Source: an uncultured Aquimarina sp. (lineage in GTDB: Bacteria > Bacteroidota > Bacteroidia > Flavobacteriales > Flavobacteriaceae). Taken from it: 64,000 bases of DNA. Location: NCBI GenBank assembly GCA_947500845.1, contig CANMTP010000005.1, forward strand, positions 209,544 to 273,543. The letters run 5' to 3'. Positions 8,571 to 17,753 of this stretch are shown here, in pieces. The position numbers and the translations under genes were made by a program. Below the pieces are notes generated by a model. The model was not told where the DNA came from, did no database searches, and saw only the letters and a program-made list of their open reading frames with translations. Position 1 is the first letter of the stretch. Every line of letters starts with the position of its first letter.

Positions 8571-9575
8571 TTACTTTTTGAAAAACAATTTCGGAAATTG
8601 TTTTTCCGGGACTTTTTTGAGTAGATGAATATAATAATAAGATTTAAAGAATCCTTTTCCATAACCATAAAATTGTATCAAAACTGCCAAAACAGATTGT
8701 ATTCCTATGGAAATGTTTTTGAAAGCAGTCGATGCTCCCATAAATATTAAAACAAAATACAGCCCTAAGATGGCCATAAAATACCAGAACCCAAAAACCA
8801 AAGTTACTAGTGCAAATGATATATATATGAGAAATAATACAGGAAACCAATAGGTTATTTTGGCCGTTTCTGGATGCCATTTGTTTAAAATCGGACGTAC
8901 CAATCCAAATTTACTAACTTGTATGTAGAATTTTTTCCATGAAATCCTTCTCTTATGAAATACTTTGGCATCAGGAATTAGAGCAGTCTCATATCCTAAT
9001 TTCCACAACCGGATAGTAAGATCAGGATCTTCCCCTGGATGAATATCTCCAAAACCTTCAGAAGCATAAAAAGCTTCTTTAGATAATCCCATATTAAAAC
9101 TTCTGGGCTGAAACTTTCCCATCATACTTTTACGACCTCGAATCCCTCCTGTCGTAAGATACGATGTCATACTATAACTTATTGCCTTTTGAAGATTAGA
9201 AAAACTTTCATGTGCATCATCGGGGCCACCATAACAGTGTACAAAGTTTTTATTTAAAAAAACCTCAACCTTTGACAAGTAATTTTGAGGTAAAATCACA
9301 TCGCTATCGAGGATAATAAAATAATTACCTCTTGCTTTTTTCATACCATAATTGCGAGAATCTCCAGGGCCTGTATTTGGTTTTTGATAATAACTTATAG
9401 ACAATTGCTCTTTAAAAGCTTCAATAACATGCTCTGAAGTCTCTGATGATCCATCTTCGATAATCACAATTTCATACTCTTTTTTGTAGTCCATCTCTAA
9501 CATACTTTGCAATAGCTCCTCAATTTCTATTGGTCTATTATATACGGGTACAATAAAAGAAAAGTTTAATCTCAT
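8571..9575 (-). CDS. Family 2 glycosyltransferase with C-terminal membrane helices
   Basis: The N-terminal 230 residues form a GT-A fold: FIVPVYNRP at the start, the DSD metal-binding motif in FIILDSDV, and the GEDPDL motif that is typical of the acceptor side. The C-terminal hundred residues hold at least two membrane helices (about 240-290), so it is anchored in the inner membrane. It probably adds a sugar to a lipid-linked glycan; donor and acceptor are unknown. It is the first gene of the operon running through ybbR and coaE. Confidence 0.9.
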   Translation of the reverse strand: MRLNFSFIVPVYNRPIEIEELLQSMLEMDYKKEYEIVIIEDGSSETSEHVIEAFKEQLSISYYQKPNTGPGDSRNYGMKKARGNYFIILDSDVILPQNYLSKVEVFLNKNFVHCYGGPDDAHESFSNLQKAISYSMTSYLTTGGIRGRKSMMGKFQPRSFNMGLSKEAFYASEGFGDIHPGEDPDLTIRLWKLGYETALIPDAKVFHKRRISWKKFYIQVSKFGLVRPILNKWHPETAKITYWFPVLFLIYISFALVTLVFGFWYFMAILGLYFVLIFMGASTAFKNISIGIQSVLAVLIQFYGYGKGFFKSYYYIHLLKKVPEKQFPKLFFKK

Positions 9576-9642
9576 CTACTATTTTATTTTATTATCAGAT
9601 GATTCAGATAACTATAGAAACACTAATAGCTATTTCATTTTG

Positions 9643-9650
9643 CAAAGATA
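9643..9650 (-). promoter_or_regulatory. -7 promoter element of the glycosyltransferase-ybbR-coaE operon
   Basis: On the minus strand TATCTTTG matches TAnnTTTG exactly. The start codon at 9575 is about 68 bases further, giving a leader of roughly 60 bases. The element lies just downstream of the fabI terminator. Confidence 0.6.
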
Positions 9651-9657
9651 ACCAAAG

Positions 9658-9688
9658 AAAAATCCCATTTCATTCAAATGGGATTTTC
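9658..9688 (-). terminator. Terminator of fabI
   Basis: Arms AAATCCCATTT and AAATGGGATTT around a 5-base loop, about 25 bases after the fabI stop codon on the minus strand. Confidence 0.75.
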
Positions 9689-9712
9689 CTAAGGCATTAT
9701 AGGTATAAATTA

Positions 9713-10531
9713 TTATTCTTCACCCATAAACTTATCCATAACCATTTGGCTTACTCCCATATTAGAGAAACCACCATCATGATAAAGATTTTGTAATGTT
9801 ACTTTTTTGGTAAGATCAGAAAATAACGTAATTGTATAATCTGCACATTCTGCTGCAGTAGCATTACCAAGCGGAGACATTTTATCGGCATATTCTATAA
9901 ATCCATCAAAACCTTTTACACCCTTTCCTGCTGTAGTAGGTGTTGGAGATTGAGAAATAGTATTAACTCGTACTTTTTTATCTCTTCCAAAGAAGTATCC
10001 AAAACTACGGCCGATAGACTCCAAATACGCTTTATTATCTGCCATATCGTTATAATCAGGAAATACTCTTTGTGCGGCCATATAAGTTAGCGCGACGATA
10101 CTCCCCCATTGGTTCATTGCATCCTTTTTGTATAATGTTTGCATGGTTTTATGAAAAGAAAGCGCAGATACATCCCAGCCTTTTTCACTAAAGCTATAAT
10201 TAAGATCTGTATAATGACGACCCTTCCTAACATTAACGGACATCCCTATAGAATGCAAAACAAAATCAATTTTACCTCCCAAAATCTCCATCGATTTTTC
10301 AACAAGGTTCTCAAGGTCCTCTAGTGAAGTAGCATCTGCTGGTATCACCTGAGAATTTGTTTTTTCTGCCAAAGCATTAATAGCCCCCATACGCATGGCT
10401 ACGGGCGCATTGGTAAGTACAAAACTTCCTCCTTCTTCAAATACACGCTCGGCAGTTTTCCAGGCGATTGAACTTTCATCAAGTGCACCAAAAATGATCC
10501 CTCTTTTACCTTTTAATAAATTGTGTGACAT
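9713..10531 (-). CDS. fabI: Enoyl-[acyl-carrier-protein] reductase (NADH), FabI type
   Basis: FabI reduces trans-2-enoyl-ACP in the last step of each fatty-acid elongation cycle. It is a short-chain dehydrogenase: the N-terminal dinucleotide site reads GIIFGALDESSIAW, and the active site is Y-x6-K in YNDMADNK, with the upstream tyrosine in LTYMAAQRV. The SQSPTPTTAG region replaces the classical IRTLAASG. 272 residues. In related genomes fabI is commonly close to recN; here 7 kb of secretion-related genes lie between them. Confidence 0.93.
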   Translation of the reverse strand: MSHNLLKGKRGIIFGALDESSIAWKTAERVFEEGGSFVLTNAPVAMRMGAINALAEKTNSQVIPADATSLEDLENLVEKSMEILGGKIDFVLHSIGMSVNVRKGRHYTDLNYSFSEKGWDVSALSFHKTMQTLYKKDAMNQWGSIVALTYMAAQRVFPDYNDMADNKAYLESIGRSFGYFFGRDKKVRVNTISQSPTPTTAGKGVKGFDGFIEYADKMSPLGNATAAECADYTITLFSDLTKKVTLQNLYHDGGFSNMGVSQMVMDKFMGEE

Positions 10532-10743
10532 TTAGTTGTAAATTAAAGTATAGTTATACAAGGGGTAAAGATAACAAAACGACCTAAACCAAGACTAATC
10601 AAATTAGAATTTAGTGTGGCTTTATAAGAGTTTCAATTTCAATTAAGACCATATATAGCTATGATACTTATCGCAGCATGTGATCGTTTCGTGATATTTT
10701 TGACAAAAGAGAAAAGCTGAGCAAGTTAACTAATTTCAAAAAA

Positions 10744-10799
10744 GGGGAAATTACCCCTATCAAATAGGGTCAAAAATTGAGCATTTGAGTCAAAATTTA
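10744..10799. repeat. Cluster of inverted and direct repeats upstream of the adhesin operon
   Basis: GGGG-N6-CCCC (10744-10757) and CCCTA-N5-TAGGG (10755-10769) share the C-run, so the two hairpins are mutually exclusive. They are followed by GTCAAAA at 10769 and again at 10789, two helical turns apart, as expected for tandem binding of one protein to one face of the DNA. Confidence 0.5.
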
Positions 10800-10810
10800 A
10801 ACAATTATTA

Positions 10811-10842
10811 ATTGATTATCTCATCAATATAACATACTTTTG
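10811..10842 (+). promoter_or_regulatory. Candidate promoter of the adhesin-porP-ompA operon
   Basis: A -33-like TTG at 10812-10814, a 20-bp spacer, and TACTTTTG (10835-10842), an exact TAnnTTTG match. The perfect dyad ATTGAT-N6-ATCAAT (10811-10828) overlaps the -33 element and spacer, where a repressor could sit. The implied leader is about 280 bases. Confidence 0.5.
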
Positions 10843-11130
10843 ACAACAATCCTTTCCCCCATATTTGTTTGATAAAATTCCCCAAACTAATTGAGCAATA
10901 TCTAAATAGTTTAGTATGATATGCCCCATCCCTTGTCATAAAGGGAATATCTAATAAGAACTTAACTATAGTTAGATTTGAAGATATTATTGTTTCAAAC
11001 GAAACGGTAACTTTTCGAAAATGGTAGTATTTAATAAATATTGTGAACGTAAATAACTTGTTATTACAAATCTGATGCAGTCAAAAAATTCAGAGTTGTC
11101 ACAAACATAGACTTATAATTAACGGGGCGT

Positions 11131-14100
11131 ATGAAAATAATTACTTTGAATCTTTTTCCAAGAACAATTATAATAATTGTTTGTATTACTACATTTCTAC
11201 TTCCCATCCTAAATGCTTATGGATATACACCCAATAGTAGAGATTATCATAGTAACAATGACATTTCTTATGTAAAGGAAAAAAATCTCTCAAAAATCAA
11301 CTTGAGTTCTAAACATTGGTCTGGAGAGGTTTTAAAACTTGCCAACGATCACAACGATATTACCATTGATTCATTAACTCTTACAAAAAAGCATAACGAC
11401 CGAAAACTTACTTTGGAAACTACTAAAAGGGCTAATACATTAGACATTACCGTAATAAAAATACAAGACGTAACCGCTGCCGTATCATATAGTAATGGCA
11501 TATTTGAAGCAATTGCTTCTGGGGTAACTCCAGAATATACATACCAATGGAGCACCTCAACCCAAAATCAAACTACTGCTAGCGCAACTGGACTTACAAA
11601 TCAGACTCATAATGTTACTCTAACTGAGGCTAGTGGAACACAAAGAAAAAAGAGTGCTGGTATCCTGTATATAAACAATTGTAATATCAAAGCTACCCCT
11701 GAAGTGACCAACGTACTATGCACTGGCGAAACGACAGGCATTATTGACCTGTCTATAAGTAACGGAACTCCTCCCTACATTTTTACGTGGAGTAACGGTT
11801 TATCTACTGAAGATCTAACTAATGTGGCAGCAGGAACATATTCGGTGACTATTAGCGATGCTAATAATTGTACGATTATAGAATCATTTACGATTACCGA
11901 ACCTGTCAACCCACTAACACTTTCTGTTACATCCAAACTGAATAGTTTATGTAACGAACCAGGACAGTTAAATGTTTGTGGAAGAGGCGGAACTTCTCCA
12001 TATTCGTACTCAATAGATGATGGAGTCACTTATCAAACTAGTGGAATATTTAGAGATCTTATTCCGGGACATTATAATGTAACAGTTCGTGATGCTAACG
12101 AATGTCAAACTGTTAGGTGTGTACAAATTACAACGAATTGTACCAACGCAATCACAGATATCAATAATACTTTTATAGATACTCCTGTCTCTGGTAATGT
12201 ACTCACTAATGATGAAGATCTTGAGGGCGATACGCAAACAGTAACTACCACCACCGTTACCACTTCTCAAGGAGTTGATGTAATCATTGTCCCTGATACT
12301 GGCATGTATACTTATACCCCACCCCTAGGATTTATAGGTGAGGACACCTTTGAATATACCATTTGTGATGATGGCAGTCCTATTGCTTGTGATTCTGCAA
12401 CAGTATATATAGAAGTACTTCCAAAACAAAATCCAGAAAATAACCCTCCTATTGCAAATCCTGATACTGCAAATACTGAAATTGATACCCCTGTATCTGG
12501 AAATGTATTGGCGAATGATTTCGATCCTGATCAAGATATAATTTCAGTAACCACAACCTCTGTATTGACTTCAGAAGGAGTCTCTGTGATAATTGATTCA
12601 AATACCGGAACCTTTATCTATATTCCTCCAGTAGGTTTTATTGGAGAAGATACTTTTGAATATACTATATGCGATAACGGTACTCCAATATTATGTGATA
12701 CTGCAATTGTAGTAATTACCGTATTTGAGAATCAGGATAATAGCACGTTTGCGAATGATGATGCCTATTTTGTCTCAGAATGTGAAAATCGCTCTGGAAA
12801 TATATTGGATAATGATTTCGATCCTGAAGGTGATACACAGCTTGTAAATGCGACTCCCATAAACGGTGTAGACAATGGTACTTTGGTTCTTAATACCGAT
12901 GGAACATTTATCTATACGCCTAATTCTCAGTTCGTAGGCACAGATAGCTTCATCTATTCTATTTGTGATACCGGCAATCCATCAGCATGTGATCAGGCTA
13001 CAGTATATTTTATTGTTTCAGATGAAACTCCCCCTGACATAACTAACTGTAATGTCGTTAATGAGACCATTGAATGTAATGGAACTGATAATAAGAGTAT
13101 CGCAGATACATGGAATTCGAATAATATCTTAGAATTAGAATCATGTATTGCAAATGCTTGTGGCACGGATTTTAACGGAACGATAATCTCAGATTATGAT
13201 TTTGGTAACTTAGTTTCTTCCTGTGGTTTAGGAGGCATCATAGAGGTAACGTATACAATAACAGATGAAAACGACAATAGTACTACATTAATGGCAACAC
13301 TTACTCTTGCCGATACCACACCTCCTAGTTTAGATAATTGTACGCTTGACGATATGACTTTAGAGTGTTCTGTATTGAATGCAGAAGAAATAGCGAATCA
13401 ATGGAATGTAGATAATATCATCTTGCTGGAAACTTGTGCTATAGATGAATGCAGTTCAAATACATTGGCGACAGTATCCTCGAATTACAATTTTACAACA
13501 ATCAATGACGGAATGTTAATCGTTGAATACATCGTCACAGACGAATGCGGAAATTCGAGTTCAATAACCGCCAAACTTACTTTAGAAAACAGGGCTGTTG
13601 CAGCTAATGATGTCAGTTTATGTATTGCGAGTGATATAGAATCGCAAATATTTGATTTGTTCGACTTACTTGATGGTGAGATTAATTTTGATGGAACATG
13701 GGAAGTAGTATCTGGAAACGCTACGGTTATTGACAATCAGTTTTTTGATCCCCTGTCTATAGAGTTATTTGGTGAAAATGCTTCTGAAACGATCACATTC
13801 AGTTATACCGAAGATAATTCAGGTTGCCCTATTTATGTAGAAGCGGAAATTGAGATACATAATCGATGTGCTGTTTTTGCTTGCGGAGATGAAGATATAA
13901 AAATTTCAAAAGTCATAACTCCCAACGGAGATCCTTTTAATGAATATTTTGTAGTTGATGGTGTAGAAGATTGTAACTATATCATAGATGTAAAAATTCT
14001 TAATCGTTGGGGAGCTATAGTGTATCAATCCGATAATTACCAAAACGATTGGAATGGCACATCACCCAGGGCCTCCCTAGGATCAGCAAATCAAGTACCA

Positions 14101-14184
14101 ACAGGAACTTATTACTATATCGTTACACTAAACAATAGTGGACTTAAACCGTTTAGCGAACCGCTTTACATAGGAACTAAATAA
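11131..14184 (+). CDS. T9SS-secreted adhesin: SprB-type repeats, Ig/cadherin-like repeats, CHU_C sorting domain
   Basis: A long signal peptide (about residues 1-34) is followed by an unassigned region, two SprB-type repeats (about 184-337), three tandem Ig/cadherin-like repeats (about 338-430, 437-533, 539-632; each has VSGNVL or similar, then GEDTFEYTICD), two HYR-like repeats (about 633-815, each opening with TPP and a Cys pair), and a C-terminal gliding-motility-associated domain (about 920-1017) starting at KVITPNGDPFNE. That last domain is the type B signal for export by the type IX system. 1017 residues. The next two genes encode the usual partners. A surface adhesin or motility-type role is inferred; the ligand is unknown. 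Confidence 0.93.
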   Translation: MKIITLNLFPRTIIIIVCITTFLLPILNAYGYTPNSRDYHSNNDISYVKEKNLSKINLSSKHWSGEVLKLANDHNDITIDSLTLTKKHNDRKLTLETTKRANTLDITVIKIQDVTAAVSYSNGIFEAIASGVTPEYTYQWSTSTQNQTTASATGLTNQTHNVTLTEASGTQRKKSAGILYINNCNIKATPEVTNVLCTGETTGIIDLSISNGTPPYIFTWSNGLSTEDLTNVAAGTYSVTISDANNCTIIESFTITEPVNPLTLSVTSKLNSLCNEPGQLNVCGRGGTSPYSYSIDDGVTYQTSGIFRDLIPGHYNVTVRDANECQTVRCVQITTNCTNAITDINNTFIDTPVSGNVLTNDEDLEGDTQTVTTTTVTTSQGVDVIIVPDTGMYTYTPPLGFIGEDTFEYTICDDGSPIACDSATVYIEVLPKQNPENNPPIANPDTANTEIDTPVSGNVLANDFDPDQDIISVTTTSVLTSEGVSVIIDSNTGTFIYIPPVGFIGEDTFEYTICDNGTPILCDTAIVVITVFENQDNSTFANDDAYFVSECENRSGNILDNDFDPEGDTQLVNATPINGVDNGTLVLNTDGTFIYTPNSQFVGTDSFIYSICDTGNPSACDQATVYFIVSDETPPDITNCNVVNETIECNGTDNKSIADTWNSNNILELESCIANACGTDFNGTIISDYDFGNLVSSCGLGGIIEVTYTITDENDNSTTLMATLTLADTTPPSLDNCTLDDMTLECSVLNAEEIANQWNVDNIILLETCAIDECSSNTLATVSSNYNFTTINDGMLIVEYIVTDECGNSSSITAKLTLENRAVAANDVSLCIASDIESQIFDLFDLLDGEINFDGTWEVVSGNATVIDNQFFDPLSIELFGENASETITFSYTEDNSGCPIYVEAEIEIHNRCAVFACGDEDIKISKVITPNGDPFNEYFVVDGVEDCNYIIDVKILNRWGAIVYQSDNYQNDWNGTSPRASLGSANQVPTGTYYYIVTLNNSGLKPFSEPLYIGTK

Positions 14185-14191
14185 CAAATTA

Positions 14192-15127
14192 ATGGCGATT
14201 AAAAAGTACAAAATAACAGGATTGATACTGTTTATTAGTTCGATGGGATTCACACAACAGTTACCACAGTTTACTCAATATATGTTTAATACCATATCGA
14301 TAAATCCAGCCTATGCCGGGAGTCGAGAAACACTAAGCATCGTCGCACTGCACAGAAGCCAGTGGACTGGTATAGATGGAGGACCACAAACTCAAACATT
14401 ATCGGCACATACTCCTTTGAAAAATGAAAAAGTCGGATTAGGTGTCTCTGTAATTCGCGATGCTCCAGGCTTCGAGAACTATTTATATCTTTATGGTGAC
14501 TTCTCCTACACCTTAAATCTCAGTGAGAACACAAAATTAGCTTTGGGAGTTAAAGCTGGTGCTACTCATTACAATCTAGATCAAGAGTTTTTAAATGACC
14601 CAGCAGTAATAGAAGATCCATTTTTTGGAAACTACGCCAATCGCTGGAATCCCAATATTGGTGCAGGGCTATACTTACACTCAAACAAGTGGTATTTAGG
14701 CGCCTCTGCCCCACGGCTTTTAACTATTGATAATAATCGTAGTGAAACACCTGCTGTTGACTATGTGGCACTAGAACGAATTAGCTATTATTTTACAGGA
14801 GGATATGTTTTCGACCTTAGTACCAACACTAAATTAAAACCATCTGCTCTTTTAAAAGCTACAAATGGGGCTCCAATCTCAGTAGATTTAAATATAAATC
14901 TTCTGTTTTTCGAGAAATTTTGGCTGGGTGGATCTTATAGATATAATGAGGATACTGCATCCGTTGGTGCTTTGGCAGATTTTCAAGTCACCAATCAATT
15001 TAGAATTGGTTATGCCTACGAGCATTTTGTTTCCGATTTACGGCCCTATTTAGGTGCAACTCATGAAATCTTGCTCATCTATGAGGTATTTAATGAGCGA
15101 CGTGTTAAATCTCCCAGATACTTTTAA
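14192..15127 (+). CDS. PorP/SprF family type IX secretion membrane protein
   Basis: A signal peptide ends near residue 21 (GFTQ), followed by QLPQFTQYMFN, NPAYAGSR and repeated amphipathic strands expected of an outer-membrane beta-barrel. These are hallmarks of PorP/SprF proteins, which are needed for export and attachment of partner proteins that carry type B sorting domains. Such a gene is normally just downstream of its client, and here the gap is 7 bases. 311 residues. It should be specific to the adhesin at 11131-14184. Confidence 0.93.
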   Translation: MAIKKYKITGLILFISSMGFTQQLPQFTQYMFNTISINPAYAGSRETLSIVALHRSQWTGIDGGPQTQTLSAHTPLKNEKVGLGVSVIRDAPGFENYLYLYGDFSYTLNLSENTKLALGVKAGATHYNLDQEFLNDPAVIEDPFFGNYANRWNPNIGAGLYLHSNKWYLGASAPRLLTIDNNRSETPAVDYVALERISYYFTGGYVFDLSTNTKLKPSALLKATNGAPISVDLNINLLFFEKFWLGGSYRYNEDTASVGALADFQVTNQFRIGYAYEHFVSDLRPYLGATHEILLIYEVFNERRVKSPRYF

Positions 15128-15129
15128 TT

Positions 15130-17070
15130 ATGATCCTAAAAAGCAAAACAATTCTAATTTTACTCTTCTTTTTTAGCCTATCAATTTATGCACAGAAAGT
15201 TAAGGTTGCTGATAAATATTATAGAGATTTTGCATACATGAAAGCTGCAGAGCTTTATATAGAGGCTATAGAAAAAGAGGATAGTAGTAAACATGTTCTT
15301 ACAAGGATTGGGGACTGTTACTACAACAACTCAAATTCTGAAAAAGCATATTTCTGGTTTAATAAAGCGATTCGCAAATATGATAATTTGCATCCTGAGT
15401 ATATTTATAAATATATACAAACACTGCGAAGCTTAAAAAAGTATGAAGAAGCAAACACTTGGCTGGAAGAGTTCAGGAAGCTCCAAAAAAATGGTGAATA
15501 CGTAAGAGGCATAGAAAGTGTAAGTCTAGAGAAATTTCAAGAGCTATCGGCTAGTAGAGATAAGCAAATTAGAATAATAAATCTAAATTCAAATACCAAT
15601 TATTCAGATTTTGGAGGGGTTGAAGTTCATGGCAACTTCTACTTCACATCATCCAGAAAAGATGATAATGCCGCTCGCAAAATGAAAATTTATAAATGGA
15701 ATGGAGAACCATTTTTGAACATTTACACCTCAAAAATTAGTAGAATTGATTCCATTGTTAATGTTAGCGAAATATCACCATTGGTTTCAGATAACATCAA
15801 TTTAGCAAATGATCACGAGGGAGCTCTAACTATTACAAAAGATGGCAAAACCTTGTATTTTACCAGAAATAATGTAAACAAAAGAAAGAACACTTCGTAT
15901 GATAAAGAAGGAACATCTAACCTTAAAATATACCGGGCTAGAATGCAAAACAACCAATGGACAAATATTGAAGAGCTACCTTTTAATGATAAAACATTCT
16001 CAACAGGTCATCCAGCCTTAAGTCCTGACGAAAAAACTTTGTTTTTCGTTTCTGATAGAGAAGGTGGATTCGGACAAACAGATATTTATAAAGTAGCTAT
16101 TCACGACGATGGTTCATTTGGAAATGTGGAGAATTTGGGGGAGAATATTAATACAATAGGCAGAGAGGTGTTTCCATTTGTAGCTAAAGACTCGACGCTT
16201 TATTTTTCATCAGACAATCACATCAACCTTGGACTTTTAGACATATTCAAGTCTAATATTTTGAAAAAGGAAGCTAAAGAAAACATTTATATAAACAATA
16301 TAGGTGCTCCTTATAACAGTGGATATGATGATTTTGCGTTCTTTTTAGATCACAACGATGATTTTGGGTATTTTTCATCTAATAGAACTGGTGGTAAGGG
16401 AAGTGATGACATCTATACTTTTGACAGATACGAATGTAAGCAATCTCTAAGCGGTGTCACTTATGACAAACGCACTTCTGATCTGCTGTCTAACGTTACT
16501 GTACAACTTATCGATCAAACAGGTAAGATCATTAGTACTACCATATCAAATGAAGACGGACAGTATAATTTTACAGAAATATCATGTTCTAAAACCTACA
16601 CCGTTCTTGCAACCAAAAAAGATTACAGATCAGATAATAAACAATTTTCGACAACGGCTACCAATGGAACCGAAAATACATTGGATTTGTATCTTACACC
16701 GTTAATAATAAATAAAGAAATCGTACTTAACCCTATTTACTTTGATTTTGATAAATATGACATTCGCCCGGATTCGGCTTATGAGCTGGAAAATCTTGTT
16801 AATGTAATGAAAGACAACCCCAAAATGATTATTAATATTGAATCACATACAGATAACCGTGGTACGGATCAATATAATATGAAATTATCTGAAAGACGTG
16901 CAAATGCTACAAAAAACTACATCTTATCCAGAGGGATCGATCCTTCTAGAATACCCAGTGCCGTAGGATATGGTGAATCGCAATTATTGCACCAATGCAA
17001 GCGATGTACTGAAAAAGAACATGAAGAGAATCGACGTTCGATGTTTAAAATAAGTAATGATTACTTGTAG
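15130..17070 (+). CDS. OmpA-family envelope protein with TPR, PD40 propeller and carboxypeptidase-regulatory-like domain
   Basis: After a signal peptide (about residues 1-21) come TPR-like helices (about 25-110), a TolB/PD40 beta-propeller (about 150-430; repeats such as HPALSPDEKTLFFVSDREGG), a transthyretin-like carboxypeptidase-regulatory domain (about 435-525), and an OmpA domain that binds peptidoglycan (about 530-646; FDFDKYDIRPDS, ESHTDNRGTDQYN, LSERRA). PorE and related T9SS accessory proteins share this architecture and tie the machinery to the cell wall. Two bases separate it from the PorP/SprF gene, so the three genes form one operon. 646 residues. Confidence 0.93.
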   Translation: MILKSKTILILLFFFSLSIYAQKVKVADKYYRDFAYMKAAELYIEAIEKEDSSKHVLTRIGDCYYNNSNSEKAYFWFNKAIRKYDNLHPEYIYKYIQTLRSLKKYEEANTWLEEFRKLQKNGEYVRGIESVSLEKFQELSASRDKQIRIINLNSNTNYSDFGGVEVHGNFYFTSSRKDDNAARKMKIYKWNGEPFLNIYTSKISRIDSIVNVSEISPLVSDNINLANDHEGALTITKDGKTLYFTRNNVNKRKNTSYDKEGTSNLKIYRARMQNNQWTNIEELPFNDKTFSTGHPALSPDEKTLFFVSDREGGFGQTDIYKVAIHDDGSFGNVENLGENINTIGREVFPFVAKDSTLYFSSDNHINLGLLDIFKSNILKKEAKENIYINNIGAPYNSGYDDFAFFLDHNDDFGYFSSNRTGGKGSDDIYTFDRYECKQSLSGVTYDKRTSDLLSNVTVQLIDQTGKIISTTISNEDGQYNFTEISCSKTYTVLATKKDYRSDNKQFSTTATNGTENTLDLYLTPLIINKEIVLNPIYFDFDKYDIRPDSAYELENLVNVMKDNPKMIINIESHTDNRGTDQYNMKLSERRANATKNYILSRGIDPSRIPSAVGYGESQLLHQCKRCTEKEHEENRRSMFKISNDYL

Positions 17071-17099
17071 TCACTCAAATTCTGTAGCGTTTGAGATCT

Positions 17100-17597
17100 T
17101 TAGTTTTTCATAAAAATATTAGTAAAATAAAGCACTCCTTCGCTGTTTTGTTCTACCGAAATATCGAAGTTCGTAAAATCTCCTTCTATCGTTCGTCTAT
17201 GACCATCGCTTTTAAGCCAGGCATCAACTACAGACGCTGCCGATGAGTATCCATAACCTACATTCTCGGCAACTTTACTTGCTCCTGCATTATTAACAAG
17301 ATAATTTTTTCTTACATGAAAATAATCATGAGACATATTATTTTGTTCTATCATGTATACAGTATGGCTATACGCTTGTGATTTTATCACAGAAGAAGAT
17401 TGAAGAGAATTTAAACCTAAAGAAATTCTATAATTATTAATTCGTTGCAAAATCTCTATTTCAATAGATTTAACTTCAGGAATAAAAAACTCCTTATCGG
17501 TGTAATTTAACTCATCGTCAACATTTTTAGTCGAACAAGAAACAGAAAAAAAAGCTATACACACAATATAGCATAAGAATTTAACAGGTAATTTCAT
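17100..17597 (-). CDS. CAP/SCP-domain lipoprotein
   Basis: A lipoprotein signal peptide ends at the cysteine in FFSVSCSTKN, so the mature protein is lipid-anchored. The remainder is a CAP (cysteine-rich secretory, antigen 5, PR-1) domain with MSHDYF, AENVGYGY, WLKSDGHRR and the final strand. Bacterial CAP proteins are extracytoplasmic and poorly understood. 165 residues, single domain. It is convergent with the T9SS operon and read separately from recN, which lies upstream on the same strand. Confidence 0.88.
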   Translation of the reverse strand: MKLPVKFLCYIVCIAFFSVSCSTKNVDDELNYTDKEFFIPEVKSIEIEILQRINNYRISLGLNSLQSSSVIKSQAYSHTVYMIEQNNMSHDYFHVRKNYLVNNAGASKVAENVGYGYSSAASVVDAWLKSDGHRRTIEGDFTNFDISVEQNSEGVLYFTNIFMKN

Positions 17598-17608
17598 GAT
17601 TTTGGGGC

Positions 17609-17642
17609 TTGTAGATTTGGAACTACAACGGTGAAACTACAA
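17609..17642. repeat. TTGTAG/CTACAA half-sites upstream of the CAP gene
   Basis: TTGTAG-N8-CTACAA (17609-17628) is a perfect dyad 11 bases before the start codon at 17597, and a third half-site CTACAA follows at 17637, so the half-sites begin 14 bp apart. A regulator site or leader hairpin is possible. Confidence 0.35.
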
Positions 17643-17695
17643 AATAATTATCTGCAAAACCTTCAAAAAATGTTAAAATCGGTGAAAAACACACT

Positions 17696-17729
17696 TTTTA
17701 TCGATTAAAAATGCATATAATCGATAAAA
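17696..17729. repeat. Perfect 11-bp inverted repeat between recN and the CAP gene
   Basis: Arms TTTTATCGATT (17696-17706) and AATCGATAAAA (17719-17729) flank a 12-bp spacer. It could be a weak terminator for recN (25 bases after its stop, but no good T-run) or an operator for the CAP gene. Confidence 0.5.
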
Positions 17730-17753
17730 TAAGAGGTTAGAAAATTGTAAATA

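Larger units (their letters stand above)
10532..11130. other. 599-bp intergenic region between fabI and the T9SS adhesin gene
   Basis: No gene is visible. It contains a GGGG/CCCC hairpin (10744-10757), an inverted repeat CCCTA-N5-TAGGG (10755-10769), a direct repeat of GTCAAAA exactly 20 bp apart (10769 and 10789), an ATTGAT-N6-ATCAAT dyad (10811-10828) and a promoter-like element TACTTTTG (10835-10842). The rest, up to the ATG at 11131, would be a leader of about 280 bases with no open frame of note. Confidence 0.6.
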
